32,931 nucleotides of DNA from Flavobacteriales bacterium UBA5081 (GCA_002415785.1 DIAJ01000010.1:48386-81316); one strand, 5' to 3'; shown: positions 23,625 to 32,710, counted from the first letter of the stretch. The notes: generated by a model not told the origin, from the letters alone. Program-made: numbers and translations.

Positions 23625-24806
23625 ATGAACATAATCTTATTTGACCAACATAAGAAGAACTTACTTCCCTTTACTTACACACGTCCGATTGCAGATTTTC
23701 GCTGTGGTATTATCACCTTAAAAGAAAAGTGGGAAAAGCGTATAGCTAATGCTACAATTTCTTACTTAACAGACGACTATTTAAGTGAAAAATTTGTTTG
23801 CAATTATGCTAATGAGAATTACTATGTAAGCGGGAATATTTTGGCAAATGATCATTTGGTTAGAGCTATTAAAGCTTTGGAAGAAGGTCAGTATCTGAGC
23901 GACGAATCAAATCGTTTGATTGCACTTAAAACTTCAAAAAAACTTTCTTTAAGTGAAATAAGTACGGAAGGTCTTGAAGCGGTTTATTTTGAAGATTCTT
24001 ACAATAAGATTGAAAATGTTTGGGACATTTTTGTTTTAAATGCAGAAGCTATTGAGCAAGATTTTGATTTAATTACTAAAGGAAGAAATTCTCAACCATT
24101 GGATAATACGAATACTCATATAGGAGATAGGTTATTCATTGAAGAGGGAGCAAAAGTACAAGCTGCTATTTTAAACTCTACTAGCGGCCCGATTTACATT
24201 GGGAAAAATGCTGAAGTAATGGAAGGTTCAGTGGTAAGAGGTGGTTTGGCCTTAGGTGAATCAGCGACTTTAAAACTTTCTTCTAAAATCTATGGAGCAA
24301 CTACAATAGGCCCTCATTCTAAAGTAGGAGGAGAGGTGAACAACTCTGTTGTATTTGGCTATTCAAACAAAGGTCACGATGGCTTTTTAGGTAATTCAGT
24401 ACTAGGCGAGTGGTGTAATTTAGGAGCAGATACCAATGTGTCAAATCTTAAAAATAATTACGCTTCGATTAAGCTTTGGAACTATGAAAAAGGAGGGTTT
24501 AAAGATTCAGGTCGTCAGTTCTGTGGAATGATGATGGGCGACCATTCTAAAAGTGGGATTAATACTATGTTTAATACAGCTACAGTTGTTGGTGTTAGCG
24601 CTAATGTTTATGGAGGTGGATTTCCTAGATCTTTCATTCCTTCATTTGCTTGGGGTGGAGCCGAAAAATGGATGACTTTTCGTTTTGAAAAAGCTATGGA
24701 AGTTTCAGAAAAAATGATGGAGAGAAGAGGGATTGCTTTAGGAGAAATCGACCGAGCTATTTTAAAGTCAGTTTTTGAGCAATCGGCTATTTACCGCAAT
24801 TTTTAA
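23625..24806 (+). CDS. GlmU-like sugar nucleotidyltransferase with a left-handed beta-helix domain
   Basis: A 393-residue protein of the Bacteroidota-type alternative GlmU family. The start NIILFDQHKKNLLPFTYTRP and IADFRCGIITLKEKWEKR are characteristic; the glycine-rich LAAGxGTRM signature of classical GlmU is absent. From about residue 165 hexapeptide repeats build a left-handed beta-helix (IGDRLFIEEGAKVQAAILNSTSGPIYIGKNAEV ... VVRGGLALGESATLKLSSKIYGATTIGPHSKVGGEV), as in acyltransferases. The likely product is UDP-N-acetylglucosamine for peptidoglycan, but the exact reaction is inferred. ATG 23625 is chosen over TTG 23604 because the -7 box overlaps the latter. lon follows after 114 nt. Confidence 0.88.
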   Translation: MNIILFDQHKKNLLPFTYTRPIADFRCGIITLKEKWEKRIANATISYLTDDYLSEKFVCNYANENYYVSGNILANDHLVRAIKALEEGQYLSDESNRLIALKTSKKLSLSEISTEGLEAVYFEDSYNKIENVWDIFVLNAEAIEQDFDLITKGRNSQPLDNTNTHIGDRLFIEEGAKVQAAILNSTSGPIYIGKNAEVMEGSVVRGGLALGESATLKLSSKIYGATTIGPHSKVGGEVNNSVVFGYSNKGHDGFLGNSVLGEWCNLGADTNVSNLKNNYASIKLWNYEKGGFKDSGRQFCGMMMGDHSKSGINTMFNTATVVGVSANVYGGGFPRSFIPSFAWGGAEKWMTFRFEKAMEVSEKMMERRGIALGEIDRAILKSVFEQSAIYRNF

Positions 24807-24821
24807 AAACAACTGACAGAT

Positions 24822-24886
24822 AAGCAGACTTCGCCTTTGGCATGCTGCTTGACATAATCACATCCGTGCGAATAAATCGCGATGTG
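24822..24886 (+). promoter_or_regulatory. Two adjacent hairpins between the GlmU-like gene and lon
   Basis: The first hairpin pairs AAGCAG (24822-24827) with CTGCTT (24845-24850), with an inner GCC/GGC pair. The second pairs CACATC (24859-24864) with GATGTG (24881-24886) and continues as GCGA/TCGC above a 3-nt bulge. Neither is followed by a T tract, so they resemble leader structures of lon more than a terminator. The role is unknown. Confidence 0.4.
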
Positions 24887-24920
24887 TTATTTATTAACTG
24901 ACAATTTGACGAAGAGATAT

Positions 24921-27362
24921 ATGAGTTCATTTAATTTTGATAAATTTTCTTTTGCAGGAGTTATTGACGATGAAACTGAGTTTATTCCACTCATGACGTC
25001 GGAGGATGAAGAAGAAATGAATCAGGAAAAAACACCTGATACACTGCCTATATTACCGTTGAGAAATACGGTTTTATTTCCGGGAGTAGTAATTCCAATA
25101 ACTGTTGGTAGAGATAAGTCCATAAACTTGATCCAAGATGCTAATAAAAAGGATAAAACCATTGGAGTAATTTCTCAAACTGATGATTCAGTAGAAGATC
25201 CTGACTTAGAGCACTTGTATAGGGTAGGAACCATTGCCCGTATTTTAAAGATTTTTAAAATGCCCGATGGGAATACAACTGTAATTATTCAAGGTAAGAA
25301 ACGATTTAAATTAATCGATTTAATTGAGAAATCTCCTTACTTAAAAGCCAGCGTACAAGCTTATGAAGTAGGCGAGGTGCCAAAAGACGAGAAGTTTAGC
25401 GCCTTAGTTGACTCGATTAAAGATATGGCGATTAGAATTATTGAGTCATCGCCCAATCTGCCTTCTGAAGCAACTTTTGCCATTAAGAATATTGAAAGCA
25501 GTTCTTTTCTCATCAATTTTATTGCTTCGAATATGAATGCTGAAGTGGCTCAAAAGCAGCAATTGCTAGAGGAGCCAAATATTCGCAAAAGAGCGCAAAT
25601 TTTACTTCAGCACATACATAAAGAGTTTAAGCTTTTAGAACTGAAAAATGATATTCAGTCTAAAGTTAAAACAGATTTAGACAAACAACAGAAAGAATAC
25701 TTTTTGAATCAACAAATGAAGTTGATTCAAGAAGAGTTGGGAGGGAATCCGCAAGAACAAGAGATAGAGGAGTTTAAAAAGCGCGCAAAAAAGAAAAAGT
25801 GGACAAAGGAAGTCAAAGAGCGTTTTGATAAAGAGGTGGCGAAATTGCAACGTATGAACTCAGCATCGGCGGAATATTCAGTTCAAGTTAATTACGTTGA
25901 AACGATGCTAGACCTGCCATGGAGTCATTACTCAAAAGATAAATTTGACTTGAAGCGCGCTAAGAAAATCTTAGATCGAGATCATTTTGGTTTAGATGAA
26001 GTAAAAGACAGAATAATTGAGCATCTGGCAGTTCTTAAGCTAAAGGGAAATATGAAGTCTCCCATACTTTGCTTGTATGGGCCTCCAGGAGTGGGTAAAA
26101 CATCCTTAGGCAAATCGGTTGCTGAAGCCATTGGCAGAAAATATGTTCGTATGTCATTAGGAGGTTTGCGTGATGAAGCAGAAATTCGTGGTCACCGAAA
26201 AACTTACATTGGTGCAATGCCTGGTAGAATCCTGCAAAATTTGAAAAAAGCAGGAACTTCAAATCCCGTTTTTGTTTTAGATGAAATTGATAAAGTTGGT
26301 AATAACTTTCAAGGAGATCCCTCCTCCGCACTTTTAGAAGTACTCGACCCCGAGCAAAACATGGCCTTTAATGATAACTTTATTGAACTAGACTACGATT
26401 TGTCGAATATCTTGTTTATTGCTACGGCAAACTCATTAGGAACCATTCAACCTGCTTTAAGAGATCGAATGGAAATTATTGAGATTAATGGTTATACTAT
26501 TGGGGAAAAAGTTCAAATTGCTCAGAAACATCTGCTTCCAAAATTGTTAAAAGATACCGGACTGGATAATTCGAAGATTAAAATTTCTAAAGCTGTAATT
26601 GAAACCATTTGTGAAGAGTACACTCGTGAGTCCGGAGTTAGAAATCTGGAAAAGAAATTAGCTAAAGTGGTTCGTTATGCGGCAAAGTCCATTGCAATGG
26701 AAGAACAGTATGAACCTAAAATATCTAAAGAGAAGGTTTACGAAATATTAGGACCGGGTCACTCTAAAGACAAGTATCAAGGAAATGATGTAGCAGGAGT
26801 AGTGACAGGTTTAGCCTGGACACAAGTTGGCGGTGATATACTGTTTATTGAAGTGAGCTTGAGTAAAGGAAAAGGCAAACTAACCTTAACCGGAAACTTG
26901 GGAGATGTCATGAAAGAATCAGCGATGATTGCATTAGAATACATAAGAGCTCATGCGGATGACTTTGATATTGACATTGATGCTTTTGAGAATTGGAATG
27001 TGCATATTCACGTACCAGAGGGAGCTACACCAAAAGACGGACCTTCTGCCGGTATATCAATGTTAACCGCTTTAGCTTCTGCCTTTACTCAAAGAAAAGT
27101 GAAGAGTAAATTAGCCATGACCGGTGAAATTACGCTTAGAGGTAGAGTACTTCCTGTAGGAGGAATTAAAGAGAAAATCTTAGCCGCTAAAAGAGCAGAC
27201 ATCACAGAGATTATTCTTTCAAAAGACAATAAGAAAGATGTTGATCAAATTAAGCCGGAATACTTGAAGGGTTTGAGCTTTACTTACGTTGCAGAAATGA
27301 GTGAAGTGATTGAGAAAGCGTTATTGAAAACGAAAGTAAATAATCCTATTCAGTTGAAGTAA
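24921..27362 (+). CDS. lon: ATP-dependent protease Lon
   Basis: An 813-residue Lon protease, which unfolds and degrades damaged and regulatory proteins in the cytoplasm. The N-terminal substrate-binding domain spans about residues 40-235 (LPILPLRNTVLFPGVVIPI). The AAA+ domain has Walker A GPPGVGKT at residues 387-394 and Walker B FVLDEIDK. The protease domain carries the catalytic Ser709 in KDGPSAGIS and the Lys in GGIKEK. The frame extends 13 codons upstream to an ATG at 24882, but that stretch lies in the hairpin region and the family does not need it. I chose the ATG at 24921, where an acidic N-terminal segment begins, as in other Bacteroidota Lon proteins. Confidence 0.97.
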   Translation: MSSFNFDKFSFAGVIDDETEFIPLMTSEDEEEMNQEKTPDTLPILPLRNTVLFPGVVIPITVGRDKSINLIQDANKKDKTIGVISQTDDSVEDPDLEHLYRVGTIARILKIFKMPDGNTTVIIQGKKRFKLIDLIEKSPYLKASVQAYEVGEVPKDEKFSALVDSIKDMAIRIIESSPNLPSEATFAIKNIESSSFLINFIASNMNAEVAQKQQLLEEPNIRKRAQILLQHIHKEFKLLELKNDIQSKVKTDLDKQQKEYFLNQQMKLIQEELGGNPQEQEIEEFKKRAKKKKWTKEVKERFDKEVAKLQRMNSASAEYSVQVNYVETMLDLPWSHYSKDKFDLKRAKKILDRDHFGLDEVKDRIIEHLAVLKLKGNMKSPILCLYGPPGVGKTSLGKSVAEAIGRKYVRMSLGGLRDEAEIRGHRKTYIGAMPGRILQNLKKAGTSNPVFVLDEIDKVGNNFQGDPSSALLEVLDPEQNMAFNDNFIELDYDLSNILFIATANSLGTIQPALRDRMEIIEINGYTIGEKVQIAQKHLLPKLLKDTGLDNSKIKISKAVIETICEEYTRESGVRNLEKKLAKVVRYAAKSIAMEEQYEPKISKEKVYEILGPGHSKDKYQGNDVAGVVTGLAWTQVGGDILFIEVSLSKGKGKLTLTGNLGDVMKESAMIALEYIRAHADDFDIDIDAFENWNVHIHVPEGATPKDGPSAGISMLTALASAFTQRKVKSKLAMTGEITLRGRVLPVGGIKEKILAAKRADITEIILSKDNKKDVDQIKPEYLKGLSFTYVAEMSEVIEKALLKTKVNNPIQLK

Positions 27363-27365
27363 TTT

Positions 27366-27405
27366 AAAAAGGCAGCTTGATAATTCATAATTAAGCTGCC
27401 TTTTT
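27366..27405 (+). terminator. Terminator between lon and the phosphatase gene (probably bidirectional)
   Basis: AAAAAGGCAGCTT (27366-27378) and AAGCTGCCTTTTT (27393-27405) form a 13-bp stem, with T residues on the plus strand to 27406 and a shorter T run on the minus strand. It serves lon and, on the other strand, the convergent phosphatase gene ending at 27418. Confidence 0.9.
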
Positions 27406-27417
27406 TATGTAGATTTT

Positions 27418-28242
27418 CTATCGTTGAGGGTTTAAGAACTTTCTTTTATCATTGTATTCGTTAGAAAGTCTTGTTTCTTTCCCATCGTCATTCTCTAGAG
27501 TTCTCAACCAATCACCATACATTGGGTTGGGCAAAACTATAAATTTAGCACCGAATAAAGGGGACATTTTCTTAACGGTTTCATTGCGTTCGCTAAGCGC
27601 TAAAGGTTCTTCAAATTGGTTTTCAAAATCAGCTAAATTATCGCCAATTAGCATAACTATATTATTTTCTTGAAGTACTCTTCTTCTTCTTTCTGCTTTT
27701 TGAGATGTTTCCGATTTTAGCAGCAAAAAATTTGGCTCAGCATTAATACCGTGTTTTTGTAGATTATCAATTGTAGCGCTGATCATCTCTTCGCTTCGGT
27801 TGCTGATATAATAAATTGGAAACCCATTTTCTTCTGCAAACTGAATAAACTCTCGAGCTCCGGGAACTAAGGGCGCATCAGCTTCATTGACCCATTGATT
27901 CCAGGTGTTTTCAGAAAAACTTTTTCCATCTAAAATTAAGCGAGCGTTGTAAGCTGAATTATCTATAACAGTTTCATCAAGATCCATAACAATTACAGGT
28001 TCCCCAACATCACTAGCCTGATTTCTTGCAAAATTTCCACGCTCTAAGTATAGTTTTGCAGCATTAAATGCTTGATAGCAAAGCGCATCGTATTCACCTG
28101 CGGTTTGTTGCCACAATACTGCATTTAAGGAGGGGTTGTTACTGCTGTTTGTATTATTTGAAGTTGAAACACTTTGAGAGCTTCCACAAGATGTTAAAAT
28201 AAAAACTAAAGAAGTACTAATAATAATCAGTTGTTTTCTCAT
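27418..28242 (-). CDS. Lipoprotein e(P4)-type acid phosphatase / 5'-nucleotidase
   Basis: A 274-residue HAD-family phosphatase exported as a lipoprotein (lipobox LTSC, Cys19), followed by a Ser/Asn-rich linker to about residue 36. The core has the DDDD-type motif DLDETVIDN with catalytic Asp87 and Asp89, YISNR near 145, KSETSQKAERRR and LIGDNLADF. This matches the class C acid phosphatase e(P4), which in Haemophilus dephosphorylates nicotinamide mononucleotide and other nucleoside monophosphates for uptake. The ATG overlaps the stop of the DUF4249 gene as ATGA, so the two are translationally coupled. The physiological substrate here is unknown. Confidence 0.93.
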   Translation of the reverse strand: MRKQLIIISTSLVFILTSCGSSQSVSTSNNTNSSNNPSLNAVLWQQTAGEYDALCYQAFNAAKLYLERGNFARNQASDVGEPVIVMDLDETVIDNSAYNARLILDGKSFSENTWNQWVNEADAPLVPGAREFIQFAEENGFPIYYISNRSEEMISATIDNLQKHGINAEPNFLLLKSETSQKAERRRRVLQENNIVMLIGDNLADFENQFEEPLALSERNETVKKMSPLFGAKFIVLPNPMYGDWLRTLENDDGKETRLSNEYNDKRKFLNPQR

Positions 28243-29126
28243 TGTTGTTGGCTTATGGTTAAACTAAATTTACTTATCGCTGACAACGAAAATACACCTA
28301 AAACTTCATTTTGTGAATTTCCCGCGGCATCTTTTATGTTGCTTTTTATATTAGCCGGTGGCGTTGAGAAAAGTCCGCCGTTATTTGCTTCAAAGATAGC
28401 TTGTTCTATAAAGTTATATGCATCTTCATTCATACTTAAAAGTTCAACAGTAGAAACATCTCCCGGTTGAAAAGGGTCTTCTGAGTTTGTAATGGCTGCT
28501 CTGATTGGTACTATAAATTGAAATCCATCAGCTTCAGCACCAAAAAAACCGGCATCTTTTGAAAGGATAATGTCTGTTGGATCTTCGCTAATGGGTTCAC
28601 CATTTTTAAAGGCTTTTACCCAGTACCAATCTTCTCTGCCGGCAAAGTCACGAGCAAAAAATTCCGGATAATAGCCTTCTTCAGTAAATCCACTCCCTTC
28701 CTCAAACTTTTGAATCATACTGTCGATAGTAGGTACAGGTTGCAATTTTTGAATAGCGGTGTAGGTATTATTATTGAAATTGATTTCTAGTTTATAGTTA
28801 AATCCGATGCTGTCTAATGCACCTAAACTGTTTGGATCGTAGACATAGTTGCCGTCTTGGTCATAACTAAAATCATACTCTACACCGGCAGGACCGTGAA
28901 CTTTAACTTGAGCATCGCTCACCTCCGGTGTTGGAGCATTGTAAAAATAAGGAGCAGAGAGCGTTAAACGGATGGTTTGTAAGTTGCTGTCGTTGTTTAT
29001 AAAACCATCAACTACTAATTGTCTCTCGCCTTCATCTAGTTCAACATCAATTTCGTCTTCACAGGATGCAAAAACTAGCGTAAATCCTAAAAGAAGTGTA
29101 ATATTTTTAAGTAATGTAATTTTCAT
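28239..29126 (-). CDS. DUF4249 lipoprotein (partner of the TonB receptor)
   Basis: A 295-residue lipoprotein with signal peptide and Cys22 (FASC), followed by the acidic stretch EDEIDVELDEGE and then LVVDGFINND, the typical DUF4249 opening. The middle contains beta-rich repeats (VSDAQVKVHGPAGVEYDF), and the end FSLSAISKFSLTI is family-like. DUF4249 proteins are almost always encoded beside a TonB-dependent receptor, and a role as surface-exposed partner is inferred from that. It lies 30 nt downstream of the receptor gene and overlaps the phosphatase gene by 4 nt. Confidence 0.9.
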   Translation of the reverse strand: MKITLLKNITLLLGFTLVFASCEDEIDVELDEGERQLVVDGFINNDSNLQTIRLTLSAPYFYNAPTPEVSDAQVKVHGPAGVEYDFSYDQDGNYVYDPNSLGALDSIGFNYKLEINFNNNTYTAIQKLQPVPTIDSMIQKFEEGSGFTEEGYYPEFFARDFAGREDWYWVKAFKNGEPISEDPTDIILSKDAGFFGAEADGFQFIVPIRAAITNSEDPFQPGDVSTVELLSMNEDAYNFIEQAIFEANNGGLFSTPPANIKSNIKDAAGNSQNEVLGVFSLSAISKFSLTISQQQ

Positions 29127-29156
29127 TTTTACAAAATTTATAATCGATTTTTAGGA

Positions 29157-31511
29157 TTAAAATTTAAAGTTATATGAAACTGCCGGAACAAAATTTCCGA
29201 TAACAGAATAACGGATTGCTCTAGTTAGGTTTTGGTTTTGAGCATCTTGTTCGAAGAAAATGGCAAATGGGTTCCTGCGATTGTACACATTGTAAACTGA
29301 AAATACCCATTCTCCTTTTATTCTTTTATTTTCATTATTCCTTGGAACAAGTGTTGCCGATAAATCTAAACGATGATAAGCCGGAATACGGTAATTGTTT
29401 CTCGATTGATTAATATTGTGTGGCAGTACTATGTTTTGAATTTCATATCGGTTGGTGGGAAATGTTGCCGGTGTTCCACTAGAGTAAACAAAGTTTGCCG
29501 AAAAACTCCATTTATCGTTTAATTGATAAGAGCCAACTAAGCTTAAGTTATGCAATCTATCAAATCTGTTTGGGTACCAATCACCTCGATTTATTCCTTC
29601 TACTTTTCGTTCTGAACGAGAAAGAGTGTAGGAAATCCAACCTGTAAAGTCGCCTTTGTTTTTCTTTACAAATAACTCTAATCCATAGGCTCTACCGCTA
29701 CCGCTTAATAAATCTCCTTCTAATTGGTCATTAAAAAAGATTTGAGCATTGTCGATATAATCTACTTGATTTTGAAAATCTTTTGCAAATACTTCGGCAG
29801 AAGCTTCGTAAGTGTTATTCTTGAAGTTTCTAAAATACCCAAGCGCAATTTGATCGGCTACTTGTGGTTTTAAATTATTACTCGTCGGCAGCCAAATATC
29901 AAGTGGAGTAGAGGCTACTGTATTTGAAATTAAGTGTAAGTACTGTGTCATTCGGTTATAACTTGCCTTTATTGAACTAAACTCATCTAAGCTGTAATTT
30001 ACTGAAAGTCGTGGCTCAAAAAAGTTGTAATCTGAAATTACTTCATTTTTATCGTAGTACTCTTCACTTTCTAATTCTTTACTCAGACCTGGTACGGTAT
30101 CTCTAAAAGTTTGTTTGATGCCTTCACCTAAATAGGCAAAATACGACCATCTTAATCCATAAAGAAGTGTTAATCGTGAACCTACTTTTTGCTCATTCTG
30201 GAGGTATAAACCACTTTCTAAAGCAAACTTTTCTTGAATGCTAATGTCTTGTTCTCTACCTTCACTGGAAAAGTCTGCAACTGCAGGTTTAAAGTTATAA
30301 TACAAAGCCTGTCCGCCGAATTTTAAGGTGTTGTTGCTATTTAGGTAATATGAAAAGTCGGGTTTAATGCTGTAGTTCAAAACTTTTGAGCTCCAATTGA
30401 ATCCGTCATTATTGTCATCTTCGTCGGAAGAAACACCGAAAGAGTATTGGTAATCACTGAAAATAGCCGTAGTATTCATAAAAAGTTTGTCGGAAAAAAT
30501 GCGATTCCATCTGGCAGTAGCCGTAGCATTTCCCCAGTTAAACTGAAAGCCGGCTCCAAAAACATCTCTTCCGAAATACCCTGAAAGGAACAATCTGTTT
30601 TTTTCATTGACTTGCCAGTTGACTTTTGCTGTTAGATCATAAAAATAGAATTTACTCTCGCTTAAATCTTCATTTAAAAATGGCTTTGCTAATATATCGG
30701 CATACGATCTTCTACCTGCAACAATAAAGGAAGCTTTGTCTTTTTTTATTAGACCTTCTAGCGAAAGACGACTGAAAATAACACCAACTCCGCCTGAGCC
30801 TTCAAACTTTTTGCTGTTTCCTTCTTTCATTCGAATGTCTAGAATTGAAGAAAGACGTCCTCCATACTCAGGAGCAATTCCTCCTTTAATCAATTTTACA
30901 TCTTTTACTGCATCGGGGTTAAAAACTGAAAAGAAGCCAAACAAATGAGAGGAGTTGTAAACCGGAGCTTCATCCATCAATACTAAGTTTTGATCGATTC
31001 CACCACCTCGAACGTTGAAGCCTGTACTACCTTCGCCCACTGTACTAACTCCGGGGAGTAGTAAAACACTTTTAACTACATCTGCTTCCCCAAGTAGTGC
31101 AGGAATTTTTTTAATGGTTTTAGAATCGATTTTATTGACGCTCATTTCTACACTTTTAATGTTTTCTTCAGCGCCGTCAGCTTCAATCTCAACTACATCA
31201 ATATCTTGAGCTTGCATTTTAAGCTCCATATTAATCGTTTGATTTGATTGAAGATTTACAGACTTCATTTGAGTTTGAAAACCAATGTAGGAGAACTTTA
31301 CTTCGTGTTTCCCTTTTGGCAAGCTGATGGAATAGTAACCATAAACGTTGGCGCTAACACCAATGTTTAGGGCAGGAATAGAAACGGTGGCTCCAATCAA
31401 TTCTTCTCCATTCTCAGCAGATTTAATGGTTCCGCTAATGGTGTATTTTTCTTGTGAAAAAGTAAAGCTAGAAATGGCTATTGATGATAGTAGAAAAAGT
31501 AGTTTTTTCAT
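29157..31511 (-). CDS. TonB-dependent receptor with an N-terminal carboxypeptidase-regulatory-like domain
   Basis: A 784-residue outer-membrane receptor. After the signal peptide (cleavage after FTFS) comes a beta-sandwich domain of about 80 residues (YTISGTIKSAENGEELIGATVSI). The plug follows (LLGEADVVKSVLLLPGVSTVGEGSTGFNVRGGGIDQNLVLMDEAPVYN), and then a barrel of about 550 residues ending in VPAVSYNFKF with a terminal aromatic. The receptor would import a substrate across the outer membrane using TonB energy. Its downstream partners are a DUF4249 lipoprotein and a surface phosphatase. A -7 box lies 19 nt upstream. Confidence 0.94.
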   Translation of the reverse strand: MKKLLFLLSSIAISSFTFSQEKYTISGTIKSAENGEELIGATVSIPALNIGVSANVYGYYSISLPKGKHEVKFSYIGFQTQMKSVNLQSNQTINMELKMQAQDIDVVEIEADGAEENIKSVEMSVNKIDSKTIKKIPALLGEADVVKSVLLLPGVSTVGEGSTGFNVRGGGIDQNLVLMDEAPVYNSSHLFGFFSVFNPDAVKDVKLIKGGIAPEYGGRLSSILDIRMKEGNSKKFEGSGGVGVIFSRLSLEGLIKKDKASFIVAGRRSYADILAKPFLNEDLSESKFYFYDLTAKVNWQVNEKNRLFLSGYFGRDVFGAGFQFNWGNATATARWNRIFSDKLFMNTTAIFSDYQYSFGVSSDEDDNNDGFNWSSKVLNYSIKPDFSYYLNSNNTLKFGGQALYYNFKPAVADFSSEGREQDISIQEKFALESGLYLQNEQKVGSRLTLLYGLRWSYFAYLGEGIKQTFRDTVPGLSKELESEEYYDKNEVISDYNFFEPRLSVNYSLDEFSSIKASYNRMTQYLHLISNTVASTPLDIWLPTSNNLKPQVADQIALGYFRNFKNNTYEASAEVFAKDFQNQVDYIDNAQIFFNDQLEGDLLSGSGRAYGLELFVKKNKGDFTGWISYTLSRSERKVEGINRGDWYPNRFDRLHNLSLVGSYQLNDKWSFSANFVYSSGTPATFPTNRYEIQNIVLPHNINQSRNNYRIPAYHRLDLSATLVPRNNENKRIKGEWVFSVYNVYNRRNPFAIFFEQDAQNQNLTRAIRYSVIGNFVPAVSYNFKF

Positions 31512-31529
31512 TCACAGAATTTTTGAGCG

Positions 31530-31537
31530 CAAATGTA
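31530..31537 (-). promoter_or_regulatory. -7 box (TACATTTG) for the TonB receptor unit
   Basis: The minus strand reads TACATTTG, a full match to TAnnTTTG, ending 19 nt before the ATG at 31511. A TTG lies 12 nt upstream, closer than usual, so the -33 element is uncertain. Confidence 0.5.
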
Positions 31538-31627
31538 ATGGCTAAGGTTCAAATTTTAACCATAATAACTACTATTTGAGTAGATTGTTTATAAAAGGAA
31601 AAAATAAATGTTGAGTGGCAAATGCAC

Positions 31628-32089
31628 TTAATGTTTTAAAGCCCTTCCAATTTGTCTTTTGGCATCTTTTTCCTTGAGAGATTCCCGCTTATCATGTAAT
31701 TTCTTTCCCTTTGCAAGCGCAATGCTAAGCTTAGCCAAACCTCTATCGTTAATGTATAGTTTAATCGGTACAATGGTTAAACCAACATCTTTCTTCTTTT
31801 TTATTAATTTATCAATTTCGCTTTTATGCAAAAGCAGTTTTCTCGGACGCTTTGGGTCGTGGTTGTAAAAACTAGCCTCAGAGTAGGGGGTAATGTCAAT
31901 ATTAAAAACGTAGAGTTCTCCCTTTTTAAACCCACAGTAGCCTTCTTTTATGCTTGCTTTTCCTTCTCTTATGGATTTAATCTCAGTTCCTTTAAGCTGA
32001 ATTCCCGCTTCAAATTGCTCGATAAATTCATACTGAAATGAGGCCTTTTTATTACGAATAACGATATTGTTGGATAGCTTTTTTGCCAT
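31628..32089 (-). CDS. smpB: SsrA-binding protein SmpB
   Basis: A 153-residue protein that binds tmRNA and brings it to stalled ribosomes for trans-translation. The N-terminal NIVIRNKKASFQYEFIEQFEAGIQLKGTEIKSIREGKASIKEGYC is diagnostic, as are LLLHKSEI and the C-terminal GKKLHDKRESLKEKDAKRQIGRALK, the basic tail that enters the mRNA channel. Length is normal. A -7 box ends 4 nt before the ATG. No tmRNA (ssrA) gene was recognised in the window. Confidence 0.97.
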   Translation of the reverse strand: MAKKLSNNIVIRNKKASFQYEFIEQFEAGIQLKGTEIKSIREGKASIKEGYCGFKKGELYVFNIDITPYSEASFYNHDPKRPRKLLLHKSEIDKLIKKKKDVGLTIVPIKLYINDRGLAKLSIALAKGKKLHDKRESLKEKDAKRQIGRALKH

Positions 32090-32093
32090 AAGG

Positions 32094-32101
32094 CAAATGT
32101 A
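32094..32101 (-). promoter_or_regulatory. -7 box (TACATTTG) for smpB
   Basis: The minus strand reads TACATTTG followed by CCTT and the ATG at 32089, so the transcript is probably leaderless or nearly so. No TTG was found at -33. Confidence 0.5.
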
Positions 32102-32248
32102 AGTAATGTCTTTTGAGTTTATGAGCTGAAAAAATGGCGCATTAAAGTTAATTTAAGTGACTTATTGTCAGTGTTTGAGCTAATGTATTTAATGGTATTT
32201 ATTTTGATTAAGTGAAAGTGTAAAAAAGAAATTACAAACAAAAATTAT

Positions 32249-32254
32249 AGGAGG
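32249..32254 (+). promoter_or_regulatory. Strong Shine-Dalgarno sequence of hsp20
   Basis: AGGAGG lies 8 nt before the ATG at 32263. A full anti-Shine-Dalgarno match is rare among the genes here, most of which have no such site. A possible promoter upstream is TTG (32175-32177) with a 7-base TATTTTG (32200-32206). Confidence 0.7.
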
Positions 32255-32262
32255 ACATTAAA

Positions 32263-32691
32263 ATGACGCTAGTAAAATTTAAAGACAGTTTTCCCTCATT
32301 TTTAGATGAGTTTTTTGGCGGAGATATTTTTGATTCACCAAGAAATACAGGAATCGGAAATTCTCTTCCTGCAGTAAATGTAAAAGAAAACGAAAATAAC
32401 TTTGAGTTAGAAGTTGCAGCACCGGGAATGAAAAAAGAAGATTTCAAGATTGAGTTAGACAACAATGTACTTGGAATTTCTTCTGAAACAAAATCTGAAG
32501 ATGTGGAGGAAAAGAAAAAATACACTCGCAGAGAGTTTAGTTATCGATCTTTTAAAAGAACATTTACACTTCCGGAAAATGTAGATGTTGAAAACATTAA
32601 AGCTAACTATTCAGATGGAGTGTTAATGATTGATATTCCAAAAAGAGTGGAAGAGAAAAAAAGTGGTAGTCGATTGATTGATATCCACTAA
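32263..32691 (+). CDS. Hsp20/alpha-crystallin small heat-shock protein
   Basis: A 142-residue small heat-shock protein that binds unfolding proteins without ATP. The N-terminal region (about 1-38) carries SFPSFLDEFFGGDIF. The alpha-crystallin domain from about residue 40 contains LPAVNVKENENNFELEVAAPGMKKEDFKIEL, REFSYRSFKRTFTLPENVD and ANYSDGVLMIDIPKR. The C-terminal extension RLIDIH provides the I-x-I type oligomerisation motif (IDI). It has the only strong Shine-Dalgarno site seen in the window and is followed by an intrinsic terminator and repeat copy 3. Confidence 0.95.
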   Translation: MTLVKFKDSFPSFLDEFFGGDIFDSPRNTGIGNSLPAVNVKENENNFELEVAAPGMKKEDFKIELDNNVLGISSETKSEDVEEKKKYTRREFSYRSFKRTFTLPENVDVENIKANYSDGVLMIDIPKRVEEKKSGSRLIDIH

Positions 32692-32710
32692 TTATTAAAG
32701 TTTGAACTTG

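Noticed and set aside
24882..24920. ATG start of Lon 13 codons upstream
   Set aside because: The stretch overlaps a hairpin and encodes residues unlike Lon N-termini; the ATG at 24921 fits better.
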